From assembly GCA_040385645.1 (NCBI GenBank), contig JAZKGZ010000003.1, positions 162,980 through 226,979 of the forward strand: a DNA stretch of 64,000 nt, written 5' to 3'. Every line of letters begins with the position of its first letter. The stretch's first letter is position 1. This DNA is from JANXSS01 sp040385645 (lineage in GTDB: Bacteria; Pseudomonadota; Gammaproteobacteria; Burkholderiales; Burkholderiaceae_D). The notes beneath the pieces were generated by a model. The model was not told where the DNA came from, searched no databases, and saw nothing but the letters and a program-made list of their open reading frames with translations. A program made the position numbers and the translations under genes. Shown here piece after piece: positions 46,308 through 54,177 of this stretch.

Positions 46308-48056
46308 TCATCCAACCAAGCCTCCGAGGGTATAGCATAATCTTCCCAATGCATCGAGATGCCTGGATTTGTCGTCCGTAATCTCCAGGGTGCATTGCGT
46401 TAAAATCTTTAACTGCGCATTTGCATGGACGGCTGCCACCCGTCGTTCCAACAAATGATTAAAATCCGAATTTGTTGCACTTAAATTTACGAGATTGCGA
46501 TGATCGTCTGCTGTTAAATCCAAAATTTTATTAAAAATTTCAGATGGTAAATAAATGAACGAACCTAATTCTTGGCTGCTGTTGAGCGGCCGGATAGCAA
46601 AATTATTGGGGTTGGCTTTTTGTATTAAATGCCCCCTTTCTTCCTCATAATAATCTTTGGGCAATGTGAATTTCTTTAATGTAGCTGGCAAGTTCGGTAA
46701 CGTGGGGCAGAAACTACCTTTGCAGGATCTTGTGTTGAATTCTAGCGCCGTAAGATTGGGTGGCAAAGCAGGTAGTTTTTCAGGATAGCCTTTAGAAAAC
46801 CAATAATCTAAGCTCAAATTTTTTACAGCTGGCATCAGATGAAGAAAATTTGGGGGGGAATCTAATTCTGAAAATGTCAAAGTTAAATTACTACCATCAC
46901 CACTTGCCAAAACTTCGCTTACGATCTTGACCCGATCGTATGAAATTTCTTTTGACCGAATGTCGCTAACATCTAAATTATCTATCCATTTTATTGCCCT
47001 GTCGTAGAAAAAATTTTTTGCCTGTTCTTCAGGCAATACTGAAGCCGTAACTTTAATATTCTGCAGTGAAATTTGGGGGAAATGCCTCTTCTGCCACTTT
47101 TTGTAATCACTCGCCTGTGAAATCGCCCTTACTCCCGCTGCGGATTCAGGTGAATAATAACCGACGTTTTCCCCGGAACGCCATCGATAGTGCCCAGGAC
47201 AAAATTTAACTGTACTAAGGTCCCCCCAAGATGCATCCAAATTTTCACAGGTTTGGGGTAAGTATGGCAAAAATTTGAGTTTGTTACCGCTAACAGCTAG
47301 GGTTTCTAAATGCGGCGGCAATGACTGCAGAAATTTTAATTTATTTTTGCTAGCATACAAAGTAATCAAACTGTCGGGCAATGCCGGCAGGTGCTCGATC
47401 TCGTTGCTCCTCACGTCTAAATGCAATAATTTATTAGGAAGTGGGGGTAATTTTTTTAACGTACTTCGGTTAATAGCGATATTTTTAAGCGTTTGGGGTA
47501 ACGGTGGAAGCTCTCCAATAATAACATTATCAAGCTTAAGTTTTATCAAATAAGGCGGTAAAGCGGGAAAATCTGGCCGCGTTGTGAAATAATGTATTTT
47601 AGCATTAAAATAATTTAGCGATATTTCAAAATTTTTCAAGTCATTCAAATGGTTAAAACATTTTGGAAACGATGATACCCAACTGTATGGCATTTCGTTT
47701 TCAATGCTTGATTTAAATTTTTGTGGACATTCAATTTTTAACACAGCGGAATTTTTTTTGCCGGCACGAGTAATTTGTTTTGCAATTTCGCGTCGCGCTT
47801 GTCTTTCATCAGTATCAGGACTCTCATTTTTCCATAACTCCAATTGAGACTCAAAACCGGGGGGGGCCGAAGCGCCCTTAAATAGCGATTTCAAAGCGTT
47901 TGATGAACGGGTACTAGTCGGCATTTTTTTCGGAGTCGCCGGCAATATGGGTTTTAAATATTCTGTCGCGTTCACCGAGGACGTCAGTGAAGTAGTACTG
48001 TCGGTACTGCAATCCGCAGGCAGTGAAAAATTTCTGGAAAGTTTATTAATGCCCAT
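46308..48056 (-). CDS. LRR protein with C-terminal F-box-like motif, candidate effector
   Basis: 582 aa from ATG 48056 (AAGGG 6 nt upstream; a TTG at 48062 is possible). Residues 1-60 are polar and Ser/Thr/Asn-rich, like a type III signal. Residues 166-275 carry about five IpaH/SspH-type repeats (LPPLPNKLLHLDVRSNEIEH, LPALPDSLITLYASKNKLKF), with further LRR-like units at 406-463. Instead of a NEL domain, residues 503-539 read LPSEIFNKILDLTADD...LSATNSDFNHLLERR, matching an F-box: LP-E, hydrophobic spacing, then LS and a final helix. F-boxes recruit Skp1/Cullin ligases in eukaryotes. There is a G8 tract (47859-47866) and a G7 tract (46852-46858). AT-rich compared with its neighbours. Function is inference. 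Confidence 0.75.
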   Translation of the reverse strand: MGINKLSRNFSLPADCSTDSTTSLTSSVNATEYLKPILPATPKKMPTSTRSSNALKSLFKGASAPPGFESQLELWKNESPDTDERQARREIAKQITRAGKKNSAVLKIECPQKFKSSIENEMPYSWVSSFPKCFNHLNDLKNFEISLNYFNAKIHYFTTRPDFPALPPYLIKLKLDNVIIGELPPLPQTLKNIAINRSTLKKLPPLPNKLLHLDVRSNEIEHLPALPDSLITLYASKNKLKFLQSLPPHLETLAVSGNKLKFLPYLPQTCENLDASWGDLSTVKFCPGHYRWRSGENVGYYSPESAAGVRAISQASDYKKWQKRHFPQISLQNIKVTASVLPEEQAKNFFYDRAIKWIDNLDVSDIRSKEISYDRVKIVSEVLASGDGSNLTLTFSELDSPPNFLHLMPAVKNLSLDYWFSKGYPEKLPALPPNLTALEFNTRSCKGSFCPTLPNLPATLKKFTLPKDYYEEERGHLIQKANPNNFAIRPLNSSQELGSFIYLPSEIFNKILDLTADDHRNLVNLSATNSDFNHLLERRVAAVHANAQLKILTQCTLEITDDKSRHLDALGRLCYTLGGLVG

Positions 48057-48178
48057 TAACAACCCTTTTACGTTATCTGAAAATCCGCTTGTGAACTAAA
48101 ATCTATCTACACTCTTGCAAGATTTGCAACAAAATGAATAAACTTTGCGCAACTCGTACTACTGCACATTTTTTAAGC

Positions 48179-49048
48179 TTATCTGAACACTACAGTCTTG
48201 TGGCCATTGATTAAAACCCGGTGCTCCACAAACCATTTCACCGCCCGTGCCAGCACCACGCACTCGACATCTCGCCCGATCGCTGTCAGTGGCTCTGGCC
48301 CCATCGAATGATCCACCCGTTCTACGTCCTGCTCGATGATTGGCCCTTCATCGAGATCCTCGGTCACGAAATGCGCCGTCGCACCAATTAGTTTTACGCC
48401 GCGTTCGTGCGCTTGATAATAAGGCTTTGCCCCTTTAAAGCTGGGCAAAAACGAGTGATGAATATTAATCGCCCGCCCGGCAAGCGCCTTGCAGAGTTCC
48501 GGTGACAGAACCTGCATGTATCGGGCCAGCACAACCAGGTCGATCTCTGCGGCTTTAACAATTTCCATCAGCCGTTGTTCCTGCGCTTGCTTCGCATGCA
48601 CGGATGCACCAGCGCCCAACGGAAGATGGTGAAAAGGAATGTTGTAACTGGCTGCGAGCTGGTAAAAATCGGTGTGGTTCGAGACAATTGCCGGTATCTC
48701 AATCTCCAGCAAGCCACTGCGGTATCTAAACAGCAGGTCGTTAAGGCAATGCCCGATCTTCGACACCATCAACATCACCCGCGGTTTTCTTGCGGTGTCA
48801 TTTAGCTGCCAGGACATGTTCAGCGGTTCGCCGAGCTTTGCAAAGCCGGTTTTTAGAATTTCTTCACTGGCACCGGGGTTACCGGCGGAAAAATGCACCC
48901 GCATAAAAAACAGGTTGGATTGGGCATCACCAAATTGTGCCGAATCGATAATGTTGCAACCATGCTCGACTAGGAAACCGGAAACGCGATGGACGATGCC
49001 GCGCTGATCGAGGCACGACAATGTCAGGATATATTCGGTAGGTATCAT
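48179..49048 (-). CDS. purU: Formyltetrahydrofolate deformylase
   Basis: Releases formate from 10-formyl-THF. 289 aa: an N-terminal ACT domain (LTLSCLDQRGIVHRVSGFLV) and a C-terminal formyltransferase domain with the catalytic Asn-His-Asp set visible in NIHHSFLPSFKGAKPYYQ and GATAHFVTEDLDEGPII. Core gene between the LRR/F-box gene and bactofilin; the bactofilin terminator lies just upstream, so it probably has its own promoter. Confidence 0.96.
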   Translation of the reverse strand: MIPTEYILTLSCLDQRGIVHRVSGFLVEHGCNIIDSAQFGDAQSNLFFMRVHFSAGNPGASEEILKTGFAKLGEPLNMSWQLNDTARKPRVMLMVSKIGHCLNDLLFRYRSGLLEIEIPAIVSNHTDFYQLAASYNIPFHHLPLGAGASVHAKQAQEQRLMEIVKAAEIDLVVLARYMQVLSPELCKALAGRAINIHHSFLPSFKGAKPYYQAHERGVKLIGATAHFVTEDLDEGPIIEQDVERVDHSMGPEPLTAIGRDVECVVLARAVKWFVEHRVLINGHKTVVFR

Positions 49049-49120
49049 CGGAGAGATTGTCGCACGTCCCCCGACGTTTCAAAATAAGCAAGTAGATCAG
49101 ACATCGGCATTAAAACTGCA

Positions 49121-49164
49121 AAACAAAACGCCAGCGCCTTGATCGGATCAAAGGGCTGGCGTTT
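49121..49164 (-). terminator. Terminator downstream of bactofilin gene
   Basis: A long hairpin: AAACGCCAGC pairs with GCTGGCGTTT at the base and CTTGATC with GATCAAAG above. Read on the minus strand, it is followed by GTTTTGTTTTG. It lies 55 nt past the bactofilin stop and before purU. Confidence 0.7.
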
Positions 49165-49218
49165 CAGGCAAGCTTACAAGCGTGTCCGTATGTTCCGACA
49201 ATCTACTGAGAGGTATAT

Positions 49219-49791
49219 TTACTGTGCAGCCTTCGCTACCGACAACGAGCGCGGCGTGGCTGCCACACCGCCCGATTGCACATCACCCGACAGTTGACCA
49301 CCCTCCTCGACTACTAGCTTACCGTACCGAATCTTTCCCGATACCTTGCCGGTGCCGAAAATCACCAGCTTTTGACGCACGGTAAGCTCGCCTTCGAAAT
49401 CGCCACGAATTTCCGCAAGATCGACTTCAGCCGAGCCGTTGAAAGCACCCATCTCAGCGATCTGGATCACGCGGGAGGTTATCGTCGCTTCGACGCGGCC
49501 TTCTACCACCAGCGTGTCGCAATCGCTGATCTCGACGCCCTTGAGCTTTATATTTGGCCCTACGATGAGCTTGCTGCCAACTTCGTTGGTACTCGTGTGC
49601 GCATTGTCGCCGGTGGGAGTCGAGCCTGACGGTATTGCCCGATCCAGTGGGCTTCCTGATCGAGGCATGCTACCAGCCGCTCCAGTTTGCATGAGCGGGC
49701 TGTTTCCACCCAACGGTGGGTTCGGCGTGGTCGATGTGTTGGGCGCCGGCGTTGCGTTGTCACGTTTGCCGAAAAGCGAATTAGGTTGCAT
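49219..49791 (-). CDS. Bactofilin family polymer-forming protein
   Basis: 190 aa. The central DUF583 beta-helix (about residues 72-165) has the regular hydrophobic pattern LIVGPNIKLKGVEISDCDTL, VEGRVEATITSRVIQIAEMG and FEGELTVRQKLVIFGTGKV. Flanking N-terminal (Asn/Pro/Thr-rich) and C-terminal tails are unstructured, as usual. Bactofilins polymerise without nucleotide and organise cell-wall enzymes or appendages. No peptidase partner is adjacent. Confidence 0.92.
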   Translation of the reverse strand: MQPNSLFGKRDNATPAPNTSTTPNPPLGGNSPLMQTGAAGSMPRSGSPLDRAIPSGSTPTGDNAHTSTNEVGSKLIVGPNIKLKGVEISDCDTLVVEGRVEATITSRVIQIAEMGAFNGSAEVDLAEIRGDFEGELTVRQKLVIFGTGKVSGKIRYGKLVVEEGGQLSGDVQSGGVAATPRSLSVAKAAQ

Positions 49792-50198
49792 AGGGTATCT
49801 CCTTGGATATCGGTGTCGGAAGGGTCGGTTACAACAAGCAAAACTGCAGCAGCTGCACGGTGTATTTCCGAAGGCTCAACAAATATTGCACTTAAGATTG
49901 CTTGAAATCCCTAATGGACGCAAGAGGTTTTGCAGCGAAATCTAAGCCGACTCTCGCGAATGAAAGAAATATTCTGCCAACATAGCCATTTTGGTAAAAT
50001 TTTGACAATATAATCATCGATCACTTAACCTAGATTCTTGGCATATTGCAAAGCAAATAGCTGGGCGCAATGAGCATCCGCAGTGTGCATTCGCGACCTT
50101 TGAATACATAAGGTGAGCGCCCGAATACTGCTGGAAAATACTGTATTCAAAATAGGTACAGCACTATTTACTTTTTGTTTCAAAAAGGATTGGTTTTT
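49792..50198. other. Gene-free region upstream of the 412-aa protein gene
   Basis: About 400 nt shared by the divergent bactofilin gene and the 412-aa protein gene, becoming AT-rich to the right. I see an AT-rich stretch with TTTTGACAATATAATC (50000-50015), in which -35-like and -10-like words are too close to act together, and a short inverted repeat AAATAG/CTATTT (50150-50169) just before the ribosome site. No coding frame is convincing. Confidence 0.5.
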
Positions 50199-51437
50199 AT
50201 GCGTTTGAAGAACAGATCTAGTCTCGAAGTGAAAATTTTGTCTAACACAGAGCACAAGGTGTCAGCTGAGACGCTACGTAAAGCCGTCAAACACGTAGCT
50301 AGGCAGACCGAATCGGTCGTTAGTGCCGGAATCAGTACAAATCAAGGGCTTCCATATGAACAGCGGCGGGCTGATTACCAGCAAACGCTGCTGCAGCAGC
50401 ATGAACGCTTACGTCATTTGCGAACGTTAAATCTGGCTTCAGAGCCATTAGGCGTTTCCGCATCGCGCGAAAGAAAAAACAAGATCGTTTTAGCTGCTGG
50501 CAAAGTAAGTGAAGTCAGTGTGGTAGCAACGACTGGGATCGCTTACATCGTTGCTGTTCCCTTAATTGCGAGCTCACCGCTGACTGCAGTACTCGGCGGA
50601 ATTACCGGAATGATAGCAGCGCCATTTGTATCGGAGCATAACGTATATTTTAGGGGTGATACTGTTCCAAAAGGGAAATTTTCTTATATCAACATTTCTT
50701 TAGCAGGCTTGGGAAATGGTGCTCTAGCAGGTTGTATGGTCCCTGGAATGATCGTCTACGAAATTTTTTCTAAAGATGACCGTTACTCACCATTCCGCGT
50801 GTCTAGGATTGCAAAAAAAGCATTAAATTTTCTCAACTATATGCCAAAGGCCGAACAATATGCCAACCGGCCTCGACTTAGTACCAGAGAAATTGCAGAC
50901 TCAGCCTATGATAAATTGCACCAAGCGTTCCTTGACGACAGTTTCGATCCTCCAAAAAATGAGCAAGGCTTAGATCCCACTTTCGGAGAGTCTGCTGCTA
51001 CACCGATCTTACATGCCAACGGGGTGGACCCAGATGCCGAATTGGCCGGCAGCCACGCCAATCAATCGACCACCTCCGACGCACCTGATGCTTCAAGCTC
51101 TGAGTCGTTGCCCACTAGCAGTAACGTGCCTCTCGCTCGACCCAAAAAAAGCTGGCGATTTTTCGAAAGGGAAGAAAATGCCCCGGCATTTAACGTGTTT
51201 CAGCGCCACTTACGCGAAACAGAAGCCTACAGCAATAAATCTTCACGGTCGGAATTGATAGCCCGCATGGATAAGCTTGTCACCTGCATGCATGAGGATT
51301 GCACGCTTCGTTATAGCTGTTTTCAAGTTGCAGTCAATATCCGCTCCCGCAGTGACGAGGGAATTATTTCAGCGCTAAGCAAGATGGAAGAACAAGCAAC
51401 TGCTTGGGAAAGCAAAAAAAACGCAGCGAAAAAATAG
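50199..51437 (+). CDS. 412-aa protein with central hydrophobic region, candidate effector
   Basis: No family recognised. ATG at 50199 has AAGGA 9 nt upstream. Residues 1-95 are polar and basic. Residues 100-190 contain hydrophobic Gly/Ala-rich stretches (VVATTGIAYIVAVPLIASS, VLGGITGMIAAPFV, LAGLGNGALAGCMVPGMIV) that could form two or three membrane segments. Residues 235-320 are a Pro/Ser/Asp-rich linker. The C-terminal 90 residues are charged and helical, with two Cys (VTCMHEDCTLRYSC). No Sec signal. Composition and neighbours match the other candidate effectors. Confidence 0.7.
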   Translation: MRLKNRSSLEVKILSNTEHKVSAETLRKAVKHVARQTESVVSAGISTNQGLPYEQRRADYQQTLLQQHERLRHLRTLNLASEPLGVSASRERKNKIVLAAGKVSEVSVVATTGIAYIVAVPLIASSPLTAVLGGITGMIAAPFVSEHNVYFRGDTVPKGKFSYINISLAGLGNGALAGCMVPGMIVYEIFSKDDRYSPFRVSRIAKKALNFLNYMPKAEQYANRPRLSTREIADSAYDKLHQAFLDDSFDPPKNEQGLDPTFGESAATPILHANGVDPDAELAGSHANQSTTSDAPDASSSESLPTSSNVPLARPKKSWRFFEREENAPAFNVFQRHLRETEAYSNKSSRSELIARMDKLVTCMHEDCTLRYSCFQVAVNIRSRSDEGIISALSKMEEQATAWESKKNAAKK

Positions 51438-51496
51438 ACAGATATTTAGCAAGAGAATAAATCCGCACTTAATAACGTATTTAATTAAAAGTAAAT

Positions 51497-52054
51497 TTAT
51501 TTACTGCGGCTTTTATATTCTCCAGTGCGTGTATCCACTTCAATTTTATCCCCTATCTCCACAAATAATGGCACGGGTATCTTGAAGCCTGTAGCAATTT
51601 CGGCTGGCTTCAACACCTTTCCTGAAGTGTCGCCCTTCACCGCTGGCTCGGTGTAAGTAACTTCGCGTACAACGGTTGTCGGCAACTCAACTGAAATCGC
51701 CTTGCCATTGTAAAAAACGACCTCGCATGCCATACCGTCTTGTAGATAATTCAACGCGTCCGACATGTTTTCACCTTCAACCTCATATTGCTCGTAATCC
51801 GAATCCATAAAAACATACAGCGGGTCCGCGAAATAAGAATATGTTACTTCCTTTTTTTCTAATACCACCACGTCGAATTTGTCATCGGCTTTATACACCG
51901 ATTCTTGCCCCGAGCCGCTAAGCAGATTTTTCATCTTGAGCTTAACCACTGCCGAATTTCGGCCTGATTTATTGTATTCAGCTTTCAACACTACCATTGG
52001 ATCAGTGCCAACCATTACGACGTTTCCAACACGTACTTCTTGAGCAGTTTTCAT
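51497..52054 (-). CDS. efp: Elongation factor P
   Basis: Rescues ribosomes stalled at polyproline. 185 aa with three beta-barrel domains: KTAQEVRVGNVVMVGTDPMV, then the modification loop YNKSGRNSAVVKLKMKN, in which the tip residue is Arg32. Arg32 is the residue rhamnosylated by EarP in the Pseudomonas/Neisseria/Burkholderia-type EF-P, in contrast to the Lys34 modified in E. coli. The C-terminal domain ends VDTRTGEYKSRSK. earP lies immediately upstream on the same strand, consistent with this modification. Confidence 0.97.
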   Translation of the reverse strand: MKTAQEVRVGNVVMVGTDPMVVLKAEYNKSGRNSAVVKLKMKNLLSGSGQESVYKADDKFDVVVLEKKEVTYSYFADPLYVFMDSDYEQYEVEGENMSDALNYLQDGMACEVVFYNGKAISVELPTTVVREVTYTEPAVKGDTSGKVLKPAEIATGFKIPVPLFVEIGDKIEVDTRTGEYKSRSK

Positions 52055-52185
52055 TGAAAGATAATTTAGTATAGTTAGTGAGTTCCTTGGATTACACGCA
52101 AGGCAGTAAAATATTGTGGCGATTAGGCATACCTAAATGCGCAGAAATAGCTGTCCAGGAGCTATGAAAAAATAAGCCTCGTATT

Positions 52186-53373
52186 TTAACCGAGTTTCTT
52201 AGCGTATTGAAGCAGCCTTGTTGCAAGATCAGCGTCGTCTGCCAGCTTGGACGCCCAAACAGTTGCATGATTTTCCCAACGCGATGCGTCAGTATCAAAG
52301 CTCGCTGTACGCCAGTTTTTCCACGCCGTCGCAATATGGCCGCTGCCATTCCACGCATGATAAAGGTGTTGCAACAGAGGCTGCAAGGTAGCCGACGCGG
52401 CCTCGACATAACGATCCAGGAAAGCTTGCAGCTTGGGCCAATGCGCATCGTCCGGCTGCGCATAAATATGCCAGATTGCGGGACGCGCCGCCCATTGCGC
52501 GCGTACGAACGAATCTTCACCTCTGACAAAGTTTAGATCGCAAGTCCATAGCAGCTTGTCGTAATCGTCTTGATTTGTTAGCGCAATTACTTCGACTGTC
52601 AAATTTCCAACCTGTTTCGTCGCACCGGCTCTCGCACTTGTACCTAGATACGCTGCCACTTTTTCGCTTGCAACACCCTCTGGTATTAGGCAAAAAACTT
52701 GGGAAATATCATTTTCCATCGCCTTAAAAAGCTCTAGCAGTGGTGCATTTGGGTAGCAAAATACTGAAACAAGCAAGCGCACCTGAGGCGATGCGTTTCC
52801 ACCATTGACGTTGTTACAGTGCCGGGTCGCATTCGCTTTTAATTGGCGCTGAAATCCATCGCGCCTTGATATCAGCCAAGCTTCGCGAATCAAACCACCT
52901 GTGCGATCGTTAAACCCCGGAAAATAAAAATGCTTCGTTAGCGGCAGAAGCGGATGAGGCGACGCCGTCGCGTGAAAATCTTCTACCCAAGATTCGGCAC
53001 TCAAATACTCAAGATTTATCCACACCGGCACCGGTATACGCCTTGCGAACGCTTCAAGAAAATCATTCGGCAAGTTGCATCCAAAAGCCTCGATGACTAG
53101 CGACACATCCGTTGCCCTTGCAGGGACCGAGGTAGTGCCCCAAGCGATTATCTCGACGCCGTCAACATGCTGGACACTAGCTGTCGTATCGACTGCAGGA
53201 CAAATCTTGCGAAAAATTTGCAGATCGTCGACTAGTATGTATACCTGCAAGCCGTGTTCGGCTGCTAACTGTCTCGCCAAGCGCCAACATACGCCGATAT
53301 CGCCATAGTTATCGATAACGTGGCAAAACAATGCAACAGCGGGAGCTATGGTGATATTAGAGCCCATACCCAT
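52186..53373 (-). CDS. earP: EF-P arginine rhamnosyltransferase EarP
   Basis: GT-B enzyme that transfers rhamnose from dTDP-rhamnose to Arg32 of EF-P. 395 aa; the N-terminal motif FCHVIDNYGDIGVCWRLARQ carries the two Asp residues four apart that are catalytic in the family, followed by DVSLVIEAFGCNLPNDFLEA. The nucleotide-sugar site includes VRGEDSFVRAQWAARPAIWH. The start may be slightly downstream (second Met or later). About 130 nt separate it from efp. Confidence 0.95.
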   Translation of the reverse strand: MGMGSNITIAPAVALFCHVIDNYGDIGVCWRLARQLAAEHGLQVYILVDDLQIFRKICPAVDTTASVQHVDGVEIIAWGTTSVPARATDVSLVIEAFGCNLPNDFLEAFARRIPVPVWINLEYLSAESWVEDFHATASPHPLLPLTKHFYFPGFNDRTGGLIREAWLISRRDGFQRQLKANATRHCNNVNGGNASPQVRLLVSVFCYPNAPLLELFKAMENDISQVFCLIPEGVASEKVAAYLGTSARAGATKQVGNLTVEVIALTNQDDYDKLLWTCDLNFVRGEDSFVRAQWAARPAIWHIYAQPDDAHWPKLQAFLDRYVEAASATLQPLLQHLYHAWNGSGHIATAWKNWRTASFDTDASRWENHATVWASKLADDADLATRLLQYAKKLG

Positions 53374-53664
53374 TTGTGTTATTTTTTCTTTTGCGCAACA
53401 TAATTCATACCTCTCGAAATCCTACAATCGAAATAGATAATTTCCGATACCGGGAACTTTTTGGCAGAGACATGATACGACCTGACTTAGAAACAGCGTA
53501 GAACTGCGTCAGAGTCTGAAAACTTGTTTCAAGGTAGTGACGCTAACAAATAGCTTGCTGGAAAATTTTTTAAAAAAGCAGTTTTTACTCAGCCCTTAGA
53601 AGCTCGGCTCATATTATAAATTTGTCAATTTTGACGCAATATTTTTTATTCACAGGAGAGAAAC

Positions 53665-53934
53665 ATGAACTTTTTAATCTGGATCGTTGTCGGCGGCGTA
53701 ATCGGCTGGTTGGCTAGCATGGTCATGCGTACTAACGCGCAACAAGGTATTTTTCTTAACGTGGTTGTCGGTATCGTCGGTGCGATGCTTGGTGGTTGGC
53801 TGATTGCTCCATTGCTAGGTCAGGGCACCATCAACTCAAACGATTTCAGTTTAGGTGGTTTAGCCGTCTCGTTTATCGGTGCACTCATCCTTTTGGCAAT
53901 CGTCAACCTCGTTCGCCGCGGGAGCCCCCGCTAA
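53665..53934 (+). CDS. GlsB/YeaQ/YmgE family small membrane protein
   Basis: 89 aa with three hydrophobic segments: LIWIVVGGVIGWLASMVM, IFLNVVVGIVGAMLGGWLIA and GLAVSFIGALILLAIVNLV, rich in GxxxG. This matches the transglycosylase-associated family, often stress-induced; function unknown. A strong AGGAG lies 7 nt before the ATG. The 290-nt gap to earP on its left contains no gene that I can support. Confidence 0.9.
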   Translation: MNFLIWIVVGGVIGWLASMVMRTNAQQGIFLNVVVGIVGAMLGGWLIAPLLGQGTINSNDFSLGGLAVSFIGALILLAIVNLVRRGSPR

Positions 53935-53992
53935 TTTTTTCCAACGATTGTTTCACGCGAAAACTTGGGTGAAGTTAGCGCATTAGTAGGCT

Positions 53993-54037
53993 TGGAAAAA
54001 AAGATCCCGGTTCTCTTACATAAGAGGCCGGGATTCT
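53993..54037 (-). terminator. Terminator reading on the minus strand, with no gene feeding it
   Basis: GATCCCGG-TTCTCTTA pairs with TAAGAG-CCGGGATT through a small loop. On the minus strand this is followed by a run of seven T; on the plus strand there is no T-run. Both flanking genes are on the plus strand. It could act weakly after the GlsB-type gene, but its polarity fits a leftward gene that is no longer present to its right. Confidence 0.65.
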
Positions 54038-54177
54038 CAAATTCACAGCGCTACTATTCGATGCTAATTTGACAATTTTCAACCATGTCCATGTAGCCAT
54101 TGAGATATAATTTAGCTAACAAAAAGTTTCTCTGGAAACTTTTCTATAGTGCAATTATAAATAGGCGAGCTTTTTAC

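Noticed and set aside
54057..54111. hrpII/PIP-like box (TTCG, 16 nt, TTTC) with TATAAT downstream of it, ahead of the NEL ligase gene
   Set aside because: The second half is TTTC, not TTCG, the gap to the -10 is 25 nt instead of about 30-32, and none of the other effector-like genes has a similar element.
54069..54111. TTGACA and TATAAT before the NEL ligase gene as one sigma-70 promoter
   Set aside because: They are 31 nt apart, far from the usual 16-18. The TATAAT may still serve as a -10, but I cannot assign its -35.
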